From: Stomoxys calcitrans | Lineage: Eukaryota; Arthropoda; Insecta; Diptera; Muscidae | Assembly: GCF_963082655.1 (NCBI RefSeq) | Contig: NC_081552.1 | Coordinates: 6,758,648-6,822,647 of the forward strand | Reading direction: 5' to 3' | DNA: 64,000 bases | Part shown: positions 1 through 10,531 of the stretch, one piece after another | Layout: each line of letters opens with the position of its first letter | Numbering within the stretch: position 1 is the stretch's first letter | Notes under the pieces: model-generated | Seen by the model: only the letters and a program-made list of their open reading frames with translations | Told to the model about the DNA's origin: nothing | Database searches by the model: none | Translations under genes and position numbers: made by a program

Positions 1-27
1 TAAATAAGGGAATGTGTTAAAATGATA

Positions 28-978
28 TTGGGTTGCCCAAAAAGTAATTGTCGGTAATATAGTAGTAATATAGTCGGCGTTGACAAATTTTTTCAACGGC
101 TTGTGACTCTGTAATTGCTTTCTTTCTTCTGTCAGTTATCAGCTGTTACTTTTAGCTTGCTTTAGAAAAAAGTGCGCGAAATTTTCTTTACATTTGTTTG
201 TTTGGCGTCAATTTTAATATGGGTACCACATGTATTGAAAGAAATTCATTTAACAAACCGAATCAGCGCTTGTGATATGCACCTTAAACGCAATGAATTC
301 GATCCGTTTTTAAAACGAATCATAACTGGAGATGAAAAATGGATTGTTTACAACAACGTTAGTCGAAAACGATCATGGTCCAAGCATGGTGAACCAGCTC
401 AAACCACTTCAAAGGCTGATATCCACCAAAAGAAGGTTATGCTGTCTGTTTGGTGGGATTGGAAGGGTGTGGTATATTTTGAGCTGCTTCCAAGGAACCA
501 AACGATTAATTCGGATGTTTACTGTCAACAATTGGACAAATGGAATACAGCCATCAAGGAGAAGCGACCAGAATTGGTCAATCGTAAAGGTGTCATATTC
601 CACCAGGACAACGGTAGACCGCACACATCTTTGGTCACTCGCCAAAAACTGAGTGAGCTTGGCTGGGAACTTTTGATGCATCCACCATATAGCCCTGACC
701 TTGCACCATCAGACTACCATTTATTTCGATCTTTGCAGAACTCCTTAAATGTTAAAACTTTCGGCAATGATGAGGCTATAAAATCGCACTTGGTTCAGTT
801 TTTTGCAGATAAAGGCCAGAAGTTCTATGAGCGTGGAATACTAAATTTGCCAGGAAGATGGCAAAAGGTTATCGAACAAAATGGCAATTATATATTTGAT
901 TAAAGTTCATTCTAAGTTTTATTAAAAATTTATTTACTTTCTTTTAAAAAATCCGCAATTACTTTTTAGGCAACCCAA
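28..978 (+). mobile_element. Internally deleted mariner element
   Basis: Terminal inverted repeats of 23 bp lie at 28-50 and 956-978 (outer end TTGGGTTGCCC) and differ at one base. The element is flanked by TA dinucleotides at 26-27 and 979-980, the target duplication expected of mariner elements. At 951 bp it is roughly 350 bp shorter than a usual 1.3-kb mariner. The missing part is the start of the transposase gene, which encodes the DNA-binding domain. The same terminal repeat bounds short elements at 8363-8600, 29580-30051 and 29697-29932, so this copy is the coding relative of a local MITE family. It is non-autonomous as it stands because the transposase lacks its N-terminus. Confidence 0.93.
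172..903 (+). pseudogene. Mariner transposase, C-terminal two thirds, N-terminus deleted
   Basis: The frame encodes the DDE catalytic domain of a mariner transposase, the nuclear enzyme that cuts at the terminal repeats and joins the element to TA. Visible motifs are GDEKW with the first aspartate near residue 54, HQDNGRPH with the second near 146, and YSPDLAPSDYHLF with the third near 181, which gives the D,D34D spacing of the family. WVPHVL, at about residues 17-22, is where recognisable homology begins. The preceding residues come from 5' flanking sequence joined by the deletion, and the frame opens with GTG, with no in-frame ATG before about residue 36. The paired helix-turn-helix domain is absent, so binding to the ends should be lost although the catalytic residues survive. 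The sequence resembles the cecropia subfamily (the SETMAR/Hsmar1 group); that placement is from memory and tentative. Confidence 0.9.
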
Positions 979-1147
979 TATTAGTCGGCAAACTTTTATT
1001 TATGAGAATAAGTTGTATATTACACTTACGGTTGTCGCTAGGTCATTTGACATCAATTATTTATCTATTTTATCTACAGAGTAAAAATTAGCGGGCAAAG
1101 AAAGAAAATGTTTACAACTGCAATAACGTTGATTTCAAGTTCTACCA

Positions 1148-1180
1148 CCTTTCGGCCGAACTTAGCACGCTTACTTGTTT
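1148..1180 (+). repeat. Remnant of DINE-like element hairpin end
   Basis: The stretch reads CGGCCGAACTTAGCACGC followed by TTACTTGTT. This is the hairpin-proximal end of the DINE-like elements seen in full at 8290-8334. Half of the hairpin and all the interior are missing. Confidence 0.7.
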
Positions 1181-1317
1181 TTATATCATGTCTCAAATAT
1201 TAGAATTACTATTCAAAGTACAGTCATCTCCTTTAACCAGCAATTGTCTTATGCATGTGAAGCGAATATAAGCATGTCATAATATCCTTTCAGCACACTT
1301 CAAAACGGCTTACACCT

Positions 1318-1363
1318 TGTGTATTACACGGACACAATAGACACAGTGTCCGTGTAATACACA
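1318..1363. repeat. Perfect 18-bp inverted repeat with 10-nt loop
   Basis: TGTGTATTACACGGACAC at 1318-1335 is followed by a 10-base spacer and its exact reverse complement at 1346-1363. No surrounding element explains it. Confidence 0.9.
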
Positions 1364-2404
1364 CAATTTAACGCCTAATTGAATATGTTCATCTAGGTTT
1401 TACCATATGACAACGAAATGGAGAACTAAACCCCTTTCAAATAGTTCAGAGCTATTTTTCATAACCTAAAGACATCACATCATCAGTTCATATATCAAAG
1501 GGCCATAAAACAAATAATTTATTTAAATGATTTGTTCTAGCCATAATTACAGCAAAGATCAACACAAAATATAACACCTAAACTTGTAGCTTGGGACCCT
1601 TTAGAGCGCTCAAGCGAATCCTGGTCAAGCAAAATTTGCATTAATTATTCTACACAAATGTTTAGCCGCTTAGGCTCGTGTGAAAAATGAGTTAGCCATG
1701 CGTACGCTTAAGAAATTTAATTATTGCGGACACCTTTTGGTCTAGGATCATAGTTTTTCCCCACCTTGTTTCTTTTGGCTAAAGGTGTTGGGCTATGGTG
1801 AAATATTTTTCCTTTATGGTGACATTGATGATGGTCAACAGATGTGGTATTTGCTATAGGCCAGGATAGAAGATGTCCCCTTCTGTGATGCCAAGGGCTA
1901 TAAAAATATTTGAAAGTTGTCTAGTTTATGGTTTTTTTGCTCTGGAATTATAAGTGCAATATGTCTTTTAGCATTATTTTTTGTGTTGTATTTTACAAAT
2001 AGTTGAAAAAAGTAATTAACGTCATAGCGTTAATTGTAAAGAATAATGTAATGTATGAAAATTGCATGAAAAACTAAACAGATGTTAAACTAGAACATTA
2101 TACGGGTAAGTTGATGACCAATAGCAAAGTGTGACTATTTTCAGCACACTCTAGAAAAAAATGGGTGGTTCAATGGCATTCAGGCTTTTCTTAAATGTCG
2201 AGTTGCATGAATAGTAATGACGTTCAAGTTTAGCTAGAAACAAAGCACTCTAGTGGAAAAGGTAGCTTCACGCAAAAAACTCACTTTTAAACGACACCTT
2301 TTTTAAAGGTCAGCTTTATTTAAATGGTTTTATCTATCATGAACAAAAAAAGAGTTTGCAAAAGTTTAAAAATCAAAAAATTAAAAACTAAGGACAGTAC
2401 ATAG

Positions 2405-3421
2405 CATTTTTATACCCACCACCGTAGGATTGGGGGTATATTCGTTTAGTCATTCCGTTTGCAACACATCGAAATATTTATTTCCCACACTACAAAGTAC
2501 ATACAGATTTAACGATGTCCGTGTGTCTGTCCGTCCGTCTGTTGTTATCACTCTACAGCCTCAAAAATTGAGATATTGAGATGAAATTTGGCACAGATAC
2601 GTCTTTTTGATGCACGCAGGTTAAGTTCTTGAACGAGACAAATCGGACCATATTTGACCGATCTGCCGATAAAGGGTCTAATGCCCATAAATGCTTTATT
2701 TTTTAACCGATTTCGCCGAAATTTGAATCAGTGAGTAGCTTGAGGCTTCCCGACATCTGACCCAAATATGGTTAAGATCGGACTCTGTTTTGAATATAGC
2801 TGTCATATATACCAATCTGCCGATAAAGGGTCTGTAGCCCATAAACGCTTTATTTCTTACCCGATTTCGCTGAAATTTGAAATGGTGAGTAGTTTTACGC
2901 CTCCCAATATAGGATACAAATATGGTTCAGATCGAGTTATATTTTGATATAGCCGTCATATAGACCGATAAGGGTTCTGAAGCCCATAAAAGCTTTATGT
3001 ATTACCCGATTTCGCTGAAATTTTTGTTATCCGAGCTTAATATGGTTGAGATCGGACTATATTTAAATATAGCTGCCATAGAAACCGATCTGCCTACATA
3101 GGGTCTGAAACCCATAAAAGCTTTATTTGTTATCCGATTTCGTTGAAATTTGAAACAGTTAGTAGTTTAAGGCCATCCGCCATCTGATCCAAATATGTAT
3201 CAGATCGATCTGTATTTAGATATACCTGTCGATTAAGGGTCTGAAGCTCATAAAAGCTACATTTATTACCCGATTTTGTTGAAATTTTAAATACAAAATT
3301 CAACAGTGACTTATATTATTTGGACCACTCTATGTCCGTGTCGAATTTGGGCGCATAAAATATCCAATTTTCACCGGATAGTGACCAAAGGGGGTTTTCA
3401 TATATACCCGAGGTGGTGGGT

Positions 3422-3428
<7 letters not shown>
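2405..3428 (+). mobile_element. DINE-1/mini-me-like element, lineage G, hairpin end lost
   Basis: It opens with TTTTTATACCCACCACC and the motif TCATTCCGTTTGCAACACAT, and then has a GTCCGTCCGTC tract near 2520. Degenerate units follow, each with CGATTTCGCTGAAATTTG and ATATAGCTGTCATAT. It ends at ACCCGAGGTGGTGGGTATCC, the counterpart of its opening end. The terminal hairpin that follows this point in the copies at 38900 and 53100 is missing and the sequence runs directly into a TA microsatellite. This is a non-autonomous, Helentron-related type of element by structure; no protein is encoded. Confidence 0.8.
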
Positions 3429-3474
<46 letters not shown>

Positions 3475-3507
3475 ATATATATACATATATATATATACAT
3501 ATACACA
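3426..3507. repeat. (TA)n microsatellite
   Basis: About 75 bases of TA with a few TG and CA interruptions lie exactly where the lineage G element would continue to its hairpin. Confidence 0.95.
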
Positions 3508-3509
3508 CA

Positions 3510-4540
3510 GATTCGGCGGTGTTGGGTATTTTATCATCGGTTCCACCCAAATATATAGACTCAGAAACGGCTGAACCGATTTAATGATCCCGTGGTGAAA
3601 ATAGGGTACTACATTTTTTGATATCTGAAGGGGGGCGGACCCTCCCCCTTACCCTAATTTTCAGAAACACCAGATCTCGGTGATGGGTGGTGCAATTTAA
3701 GCGAAATTTTGTGTGCTCTCATACCCTAAAAATAAAAATTTGGTATCCAAATTTTGGGTGGGGTGCCTAGGGGGCCCGCCCCACCCTAAAACCTACCAAA
3801 CATATAATTAGACCAATCACGACAATATGGGACTCAAATGAAAGGTAATTAAGATTAGAAATCTTATCTGATATCCAATTGCCGGACCAAGTGTTAGGGG
3901 GACCACCCCAACCCCCAAAACACTCATAAATCGGACATATTTACCGACAATGGCAACATGGGACTCAAGTAAAAGTTATTCGTAGAATTCGAACCTACCC
4001 CAAAACACCCCCCAAACAGGACTTATTTACTGACCATCGGAATATGGGCTTAACTAAAAGGTATTTTAGTGTAGATTTCGTATCTAATATCCAAATGTGG
4101 GATCAAGTGTTTATGGCGCCACCCCTCCCCTACAACACCACCCAAATAGGAAGTATTTGCTGACTATTGCAATATGAGGCTCAAATAATATGCTTTTTAA
4201 AGTGAAACACGAATCCGACATATATTTTCAAGGCCAATTCACTGAGTGGCCGCCCATCCCCCAAAACACCCCCAAGCAGGTCATGTTTGCCGATTCTGGA
4301 AATATGGGGCTCAAAGTAAAGGTGTTTGGGAGTAGACCACGTATCTGATATTAACATTAGGGACCAACTGTCTAGGGGACGTCCCATCACCATAACAACC
4401 CTCAATAGGACGTATTTGCTGACCAAGACAATTTGGGTCTTAAAAAGAGAGTGGAACTAAATATTTATTGTTTTTAGGGCCAATACCCCAAACCGGACAT
4501 ATTTGCTGACTTTTGCAATGGCAGACATTCTCTCTGTGGT
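3510..4540. repeat. Family C repeat with about 130-bp internal units
   Basis: It starts with the module ATAGACTCAGAAACGGCTGA, then GGGGCGGACCCTCCCCCTTA and CAGATCTCGGTGATGGGTGG, followed by a series of degenerate units. Each unit carries CAATATGGGACTCAAATGAA and a C-rich ACCCCCAAAACAC segment. Unit landmarks fall near 3823, 3954, 4040, 4170, 4300 and 4429, mostly 130 bases apart. The same modules recur at 11640, 14670, 16310, 25585, 42150 and 47000. No reading frame is maintained. I cannot assign it to a named class. Confidence 0.75.
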
Positions 4541-4639
4541 AAATTACACGCCTTCCGTACCATACATGATTTTATTCATCTGTTGAAAGTTGTATTAATG
4601 GCTTCGAACGTTAAGCCCACTGCAATGGCTCTCGCTGTT

Positions 4640-4681
4640 GCCCCGTGTGCCCAGGTTCGAATCCTGGCCGGGTTCTGCCGA
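4640..4681 (+). ncRNA. tRNA-like T-arm and B-box fragment
   Basis: CCAGGTTCGAATCCTGG at 4651-4667 has a 5-bp stem around TTCGAAT, as in a tRNA T-arm and pol III B box. No matching D-arm or acceptor stem is visible, so this is a tRNA relic or SINE fragment and not a functional tRNA. Confidence 0.5.
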
Positions 4682-5182
4682 ATTTTTCATATTTGAAGTT
4701 TTTTTTTTGCCTGTTAGGGCGAAATCATTAAATTTTACAATTTCTGTTTGTTTCTCTTTCGAGACGAGCTAAATGATTGGAGATACAAATGGAAAAGGAA
4801 AGCCAAAGATAGCAATATACACCAACCACTATGGGACGCGTTTCGTCTTTGGTTAGAAGACTTTTCAACCAAATGAATGATACAATTAGAATTGGTCTGT
4901 GGTTTTTTTGTGTCGGCTTATACGCATAAGTCGACGATTCGCCACTTTTGACAATCTTATAAACGTATTTTGTAGCACCGCGCTCGTATTTTAACAACAT
5001 TTCGTCGCACTTAACGACACAAGCCTTTTTTTGAGCGAGCAAATTGTGTGGGACCCAACTACAAAGCTCTTTTACTCAAAGGTGTTTCTGCAATATCGAA
5101 TGTATGCTGGTGGAAGAAATGCCCAAGGAATCCTTTATCTCACGTCATGTCACATGACGATCTTGCATTATAAGTTTAAGTT

Positions 5183-5217
5183 GTATCAGAGAACATTGAT
5201 GCCATGTTCTCTGATAC
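5183..5217. repeat. Perfect 13-bp stem, 9-nt loop
   Basis: GTATCAGAGAACA at 5183-5195 and its exact reverse complement at 5205-5217 enclose a 9-base loop. Confidence 0.85.
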
Positions 5218-5460
5218 GACTGTTTTTGGATAACTTTTACGGAATGCAAATATAGCCGACCAATTTTTCGCACAAGCTTTTTCAAGTAAACTGTAAACAA
5301 CATAAATGATGGTCGTACATTAAAACGTTTTGAGTAATAAAATGTTAGAAATTGTCAAATTTTCCAATGGAAATGCCAAAGTGCACCTGACAACACTTGG
5401 CCAGAAAGTTCTAAGCCGCCTTCGTACAAACTGAGTTAAAAAGGGTAAATATTAAGTGGT

Positions 5461-5520
5461 CCATGGTGGTGGGAACACAAGATTTGTCCCGGCACAGCCG
5501 CACGTTTTTATTTGTTTCTT
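5461..5520 (+). repeat. Decayed DINE-like hairpin end
   Basis: CCATGGTGGTGGG, then a degraded form of AAGATTCGGCCCGGCCGAA, then TTTTTATTTGTTTC match the order of the hairpin end at 34315-34372. Confidence 0.55.
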
Positions 5521-6313
5521 TCTTAGGATATAGCTGCTATAGGCTGCTGCTGCATTATAATTGTTCAGGCAATAGTCGCTTTTTGAGTCTATACTGCGGA
5601 AAACATTGAATATCTCCATAAGGAATTGCCTCTGAGAGGCTCTGATTGCAGCTGTACTGTCACTTGTCTCCTACTGTGGTTATAGCTCATAGTTTACTGG
5701 CATAGCTTACCTCTCCCGCAAACAGTTGGCTCCTGGTGTATTGAAATTATTCAGCCAGTAACTTAAGTTTGTAACCCGTTCTACGGAACATTTGTAACTT
5801 CGCCGTAAATGATACCTACTGGGGGGTACTGTTAGCACTCTAGAGCTACCCAACTATCTAGTTATACCCGTCACTATAAGATGGAAGTACACCAATGAAG
5901 TCGTTCCAATTATAACATTTCGAAATATCAATTATTGATCCCTTAAAATACAGGTAGCTGGCACGAAGTGCTACCAATTCAATCGATCACATTTTTTGTG
6001 TGAACATATTTTTTATTGACTCAAATGGCGAAATTGTGTAGAAGTAATCACAATTCCAGAATCCATTAACTTTTGCTCTATATGACCACTTTTTGCCTTG
6101 AATATTGCTCCGACTCGGTACAATAGCTTTCTTCAGGAAAATATGCTGGCGTATTTTCAGTCCTTACCTTGCTCTCTCTAAAATGACCCAAATATAAAAG
6201 TTCACCCGATTGGCAACTGTCGAATTCGATATCCTCTGTGAAGACGAAATGAAGTGCGGAACATGATTTTGTAGCCTTTCTTGATTTCCAAGTGCTTTAT
6301 GGAACGGTGGCGA
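5521..6313. other. Unclassified DNA with one decayed element end
   Basis: No gene is recognised. A decayed DINE-like start (5870-5960) is the only repeat seen. Confidence 0.4.
5870..5960 (+). repeat. Decayed DINE-like start
   Basis: TTATACCCGTCACTATAAGATGG, followed by a degraded TCATTCCGTTTG-type motif and TTTCGAAATATCAATTATTGA, parallels the opening of the lineage S elements at 6320 and 33471. Confidence 0.5.
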
Positions 6314-8334
6314 GTCTTTTTATACCCTCCACCATAAGATGGGGGGTATACTAATTTCGTCATTCTGTTTGTAACTACTCGAAATATTCGTCTGAGACCC
6401 CATAAAGTATATATATTCTTGATCGTCGTGACATTTTATGTCGATCTAGCCATGTCCGTCCGTCTGTCCGTCCGTCCGTCCGTCCGTCCGTCCGTCCGTC
6501 CGTCCGTCCGTCCGTCCGTCCGTCCGTCCGTCCGTCCGTCCGTCCGTCCGTCTGTCTGTCGAAAGCACGCTAACTTCCGAAGGAGTAAAGCTAGCCGCTT
6601 GAAATTTTGCACAAATACTTCTTATTAGTGTAGGTCGGTTGGTATTGTAAATGGGCCATATCGGTCCATGTTTTGATATAGCTGCCATATAAACCGATCT
6701 TGGGTCTTGAATTCTTGAGCCTGTAGAGTGCGCAATTCTCATCCGATTGGAACGAAATTTTGCATGACGTGTTTTGCTATGATATCCAACAACTGTGCCA
6801 AGTATGGTTCAAATCGGTCCATAACCTGATATAGCTGCCATATAAACCGACCTTGGGTCTTGACTTCTTGAGCCTCTAGCGTGCGCAATTCTTATCCGAT
6901 CAGAATGAAATTTTGCACAACGTGTTTTGTTATGATATCCAACAACTGTGCCAAGTATGGTTCAAATCGGTTCATAACCTGATATAGCTGCCATATAAAC
7001 CGATCTTGGGTCTTGACTTCTTGAGCCTCTAGAGTGCGCAATTCTTATCCGATTGGAATGAAATTTTGCACCACGTGTTTTCTTATTATATCCAACAACA
7101 GTGCCAAGTATGGTTCAAGTCGGTCCATAACCTGATATAGCTACCATATAAACCGATCTTGGGTCTTTATTTCTTGAGCCTCTAGAGTGCGCAATTCTTA
7201 TCCGATTGGAATGGAATTTCGCACGACGTGTTTTGTTATGATACCCAACAACTGTGCCAAGTATGGTTCAAATCGGTCCATAACCTGATATAGCTGCCAT
7301 ATAAACCGATCTTGGGTCTTGACTTCTTGACCCTCTAGAGGGCACAATTCTTATCCGATTTGAATGAATTTTTGCACGAAGTATTTCGTTATGATATCCA
7401 ACAACTGTGCCAAGTATGGTTCAAATCGGTTCATAAACTGATATAGCTGTCATGTAAACAGATCTGGGGATTTGATTTCTTGAGCTTCTAGAGGGCGCAA
7501 TTCCTATCCGATTTGGCTGAAATTTTGCATGACGTATTTTATTTTTACTTTCAACAACTGGGTCAAATAAGGTTCAAATCGGTCCATAACCTGATATAGC
7601 TGCCATATAAACCGATCTTGGGTCTTGACTTCTTGATCCTCTAGAGGGCACAATTCTTATCCGATTTGAATGAATTTTTGCACGAAGTATTTCGTTATGA
7701 TATCCAACAACTGTGCCAAGTATGGTTCAAATCGGTTCATAAACTGATATAGCTGTCATGTAAACAGATCTGGGGATTTGATTTCTTGAGCTTCTAGAGG
7801 GCGCAATTCCTATCCGATTTGGCTGAAATTTTGCATGACGTATTTTATTTTTACTTTCAACAACTGGGTCAAATAAGGTTCAAATCGGTTCATAACCTGA
7901 TATAGCTGCCATATAAACCGATCTGGGATCTTGACTTCTTGACCCCTTAAAGGTCGCAATTATTATCCGATATGCCTGAAATTTTGTACGATGGATCCTC
8001 TCATGACCATCAACAAACGTGTTTATTATGGTCTGAATCGGTCTATAGCCCGATACAGATCCCATATAAATCGTTCTCTCTATTTTACTTCGTGAGCCCC
8101 AATGGGCGCAATTCTTAAACGAATTGGCTGAAATTTTACACAGGCCTCCAATAATAATTTAATTGTGGTCCGAACCGGACCATATCTTGATATCGTTTTA
8201 ATAGCAGAGTAACTCTTTTCTTATATACTTTTTTGCCTAAGAAGAGATGCCGGGAAAAGAACTTGACAAATGCGATCCATGGTGGAGGGTATATAAGATT
8301 CGGCCCGGCCGAACTTAGCACGCTTTTACTTGTT
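6314..8334 (+). mobile_element. DINE-1/mini-me-like element, lineage S, with about nine 153-bp units
   Basis: In order: a start TTTTTATACCCTCCACCATA; a TATATATTCTTGATCGTCGT core; a (GTCC)n tract at 6454-6560; about nine tandem units; a subterminal CCATGGTGGAGGGTATA that mirrors the start; the hairpin TTCGGCC/GGCCGAA near 8298-8312; and a terminal CGCTTTTACTTGTT. The landmark AGTATGGTTC recurs at 6801, 6954, 7107, 7260, 7413, 7566, 7719 and 7872, exactly 153 bases each time, and again after 152. Subterminal inverted repeats, a hairpin near one end, a (GTCY)n tract and internal tandem repeats match the published description of DINE-1/mini-me, which is Helentron-related. No rolling-circle replicase is encoded, so it depends on a partner in trans. 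Confidence 0.88.
6454..6560 (+). repeat. (GTCC)n microsatellite inside DINE-like element
   Basis: About 26 tandem GTCC/GTCT units. It is the longest such tract in the window; equivalent tracts lie at 14483-14528, 21939-21980 and 46820-46857. The frames through it, reading VRPS or TDGR repeats, are by-products. Confidence 0.95.
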
Positions 8335-8362
8335 GTTTCTTCCATGGTCTACGACCAAAATA

Positions 8363-8600
8363 TTGGGTTGCCCAAAAAGTAATTGCGGATTTTTTAAAAG
8401 GAAGTAAATGCATTTTTAATAAAACTTAGAATGAACTTTAATCAAATATACTTTTTTTACACTTTTTTTTCTAAAGCAAGCTAAAAGTAACAGCTGATAA
8501 CTGGCAGAAGAAAGAATGCAATTACAGAGTCACAAGCTGTGAAAAAATTTGTCAACGCCGACTATATGAAAAATCCGCAATTACTTTTTGGGCAACCCAA
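8363..8600 (-). mobile_element. Mariner-derived MITE
   Basis: This 238-bp element is bounded by TTGGGTTGCCC/GGGCAACCCAA and TA dinucleotides. It joins the outer 5' untranslated part of the mariner at 28-978 (CTTTAGAAAAA, CAGCTGATAACTG) directly to its 3' end starting at TATATTTGATTAAAG. The whole transposase gene is deleted. It is inserted just beyond the end of the preceding DINE-like element. Confidence 0.92.
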
Positions 8601-10531
8601 TAATTGGGTTTTTGTTTTCCCAAAAATATATCTAATTTACTTTGACCCTAGGCTGAAATCGATTGCAGAGCGGCCGCAGCTGCCCATACCATCACATGAA
8701 AAGGAAAATTACTTCGGGTGGCCGTTTGTAGGCTCAAATTTGACGATCTTTTTGGGGAGTTTACCAACATTTGTTGTCAAAAACACGATGTTTGAATTCA
8801 CCATGTTATTGCAAGCGTAGTAAATCCTTTTCTCTTTCGAGTCTTAATTTTTTTTTGGAACTTGTAAGGCGTAACCTTGAGTTCGTTTTGCAATAAATGT
8901 TGCATCCTTTCAAGGGATATTTTCAGATCTTAAGTCAATTGATTTGATTGTCCCTACGGCGAGGATTTCGCTGAATATGAGTCTTCGCTAGCCAAACCAC
9001 TTCACTTCAGTGATTTTTGAAGATATTTTTGAACCACCATCAATGCGTTTGACAACTCTAACTGTATCATTATAACGATTTATGGTGCGATACACCTAGA
9101 GGTATTTCAGTTCACCTACAAACCAAATATAACGTCATTGCAATATTACGCTTAAACTTTAGCACGAATAACTTTCATTTTAACTAAACTCAGAAGCAAA
9201 TGCTTTTCTTGGCTTATGAACAATTAAATGAGGTGCCAATAAAAGAAATATCATGCAGCTGTCGTTTCTAACTTTACAGATATACCAAGGTAAACACTTC
9301 GAGTAAGCTACCCTGTACATCCGACAGTCCGAAAAATGCACATTGTCCACATGCCAGGTACAGACTCACAGATCATGGTTTAAAGAAATTTTTGAAAGGT
9401 TCTAATTATCTTTTAATATCTACACAAAAATTTTAATTCTCAACCTTGCCTTATAATTTCAAGGTTTTTTCTCTTTTCTAGAAAACAGACATCCTTGCAT
9501 TACATGTCACTTTCACATAGCCCCTTGATACATCTAGCCAGCCGCTGATGAGTATCAACCAACTTCTTGCTGATTTACATGAATTAATCAAAGTTGACAT
9601 CTAAAATGCAGACATTCAACCTACTGCAACATAGTTTCATTAAAAATCCAACTTGGCAAGAAATAAAACAAATAGTTGAAAACAAAAAAAAAAAATCGCA
9701 ATTAAAAATGGGTTTCCCCCTTTTTGTTAACAACAATGCAACGATAAAGCCACAAAACCCATATGAATGTTAGTCGACAAATTGCAAAGCGAGTGCAGCG
9801 GAAACAAAGCTATAACCGCACAGCAAATCATATGAGCAAACAAAACTTCAGAAGGGAGAAAAATAGAGAAAAGAAATTTTTTGTGAATACAAAAAATTAG
9901 AGAGCAAATAAAAAATGAGATGCCAAAACCCAAAAACAAACAAATAATTGTTGGATGCAATAGCATCAAACAAAAGATGGTCACGCTGATGGTTGGCCAG
10001 TGCAACGGGTGGCCGCAATAACCACGCTGCAAATTAAGGACCAAACTAAGCCTCAAACCCTGAGGGTCCTGCCAGCTCAACAGCCTGCAATACAAGAAAA
10101 AAACCTGCGAAACCAAAAAATGCACCATGAATATGGTAGGAATGCGCCATGGTTGCACTGCAGCATTGCAAGAGGGTATTGCACCAATTAAGGTTTTGAT
10201 GTTGTAAAGTTGACAGATTGACCATATTTGTTGCTTTTATTGTTGAAACTTTTCCACTAAGGATTTAGGGCTATGTTATTTCAAAAATTTATTCATTGCC
10301 AAACAATGGAAAAACCACCAAAAAATGGAATCATCATCGACAAAAATAAAAGAGCCAAATATTGTCAGTGTTTGACAACTGCAAGTCAGGCGAAAAATCA
10401 TTAAAATTGTTGAATTGGGGATGATTGCTGCAGCTGTTGCATGCAATACCGCTATTGTACGTATCAATGGTAGCTGGTGATATTTCTATATTTTTCCAAA
10501 TTCCACCAAGAGTAAAAAACACTAGATCCTG
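8601..10531. other. Gene-free stretch, nothing recognised
   Basis: No repeat family of the window and no known protein is recognisable. The longest open frame (9727-10158 minus, 143 codons) is hydrophobic because it opposes A-rich DNA, and it has no recognisable motif. Confidence 0.45.

Larger units (their letters stand above)
979..2404. other. Intergenic DNA without a recognisable gene
   Basis: No coding region or complete element is recognisable. Within it are a remnant of a DINE-like terminal hairpin (1148-1180) and a perfect 18-bp inverted repeat (1318-1363), listed separately. The rest is AT-rich with stops in all frames. Confidence 0.5.
4541..5460. other. Unclassified DNA, no gene recognised
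   Basis: It contains a tRNA T-arm-like segment (4640-4681) and a perfect hairpin (5183-5217). Short open frames of up to about 100 codons (for example 4728-5042 on the minus strand) show no recognisable motif. Confidence 0.4.

Noticed and set aside
3306..3584. Frames with IYIYIY repeats
   Set aside because: Translations of the (TA)n microsatellite.
6419..6742. Frames encoding VRPS or TDGR repeats
   Set aside because: Translations of the (GTCC)n microsatellite in both directions.
6660..8080. CRISPR-like regularly spaced repeats
   Set aside because: The units are contiguous 153-bp tandem repeats without unique spacers, in a eukaryotic transposon.
9727..10158. 143-codon minus-strand frame resembling a membrane protein
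   Set aside because: Its hydrophobicity follows from opposing A-rich DNA. There is no recognisable family, splice context or repeat of it.
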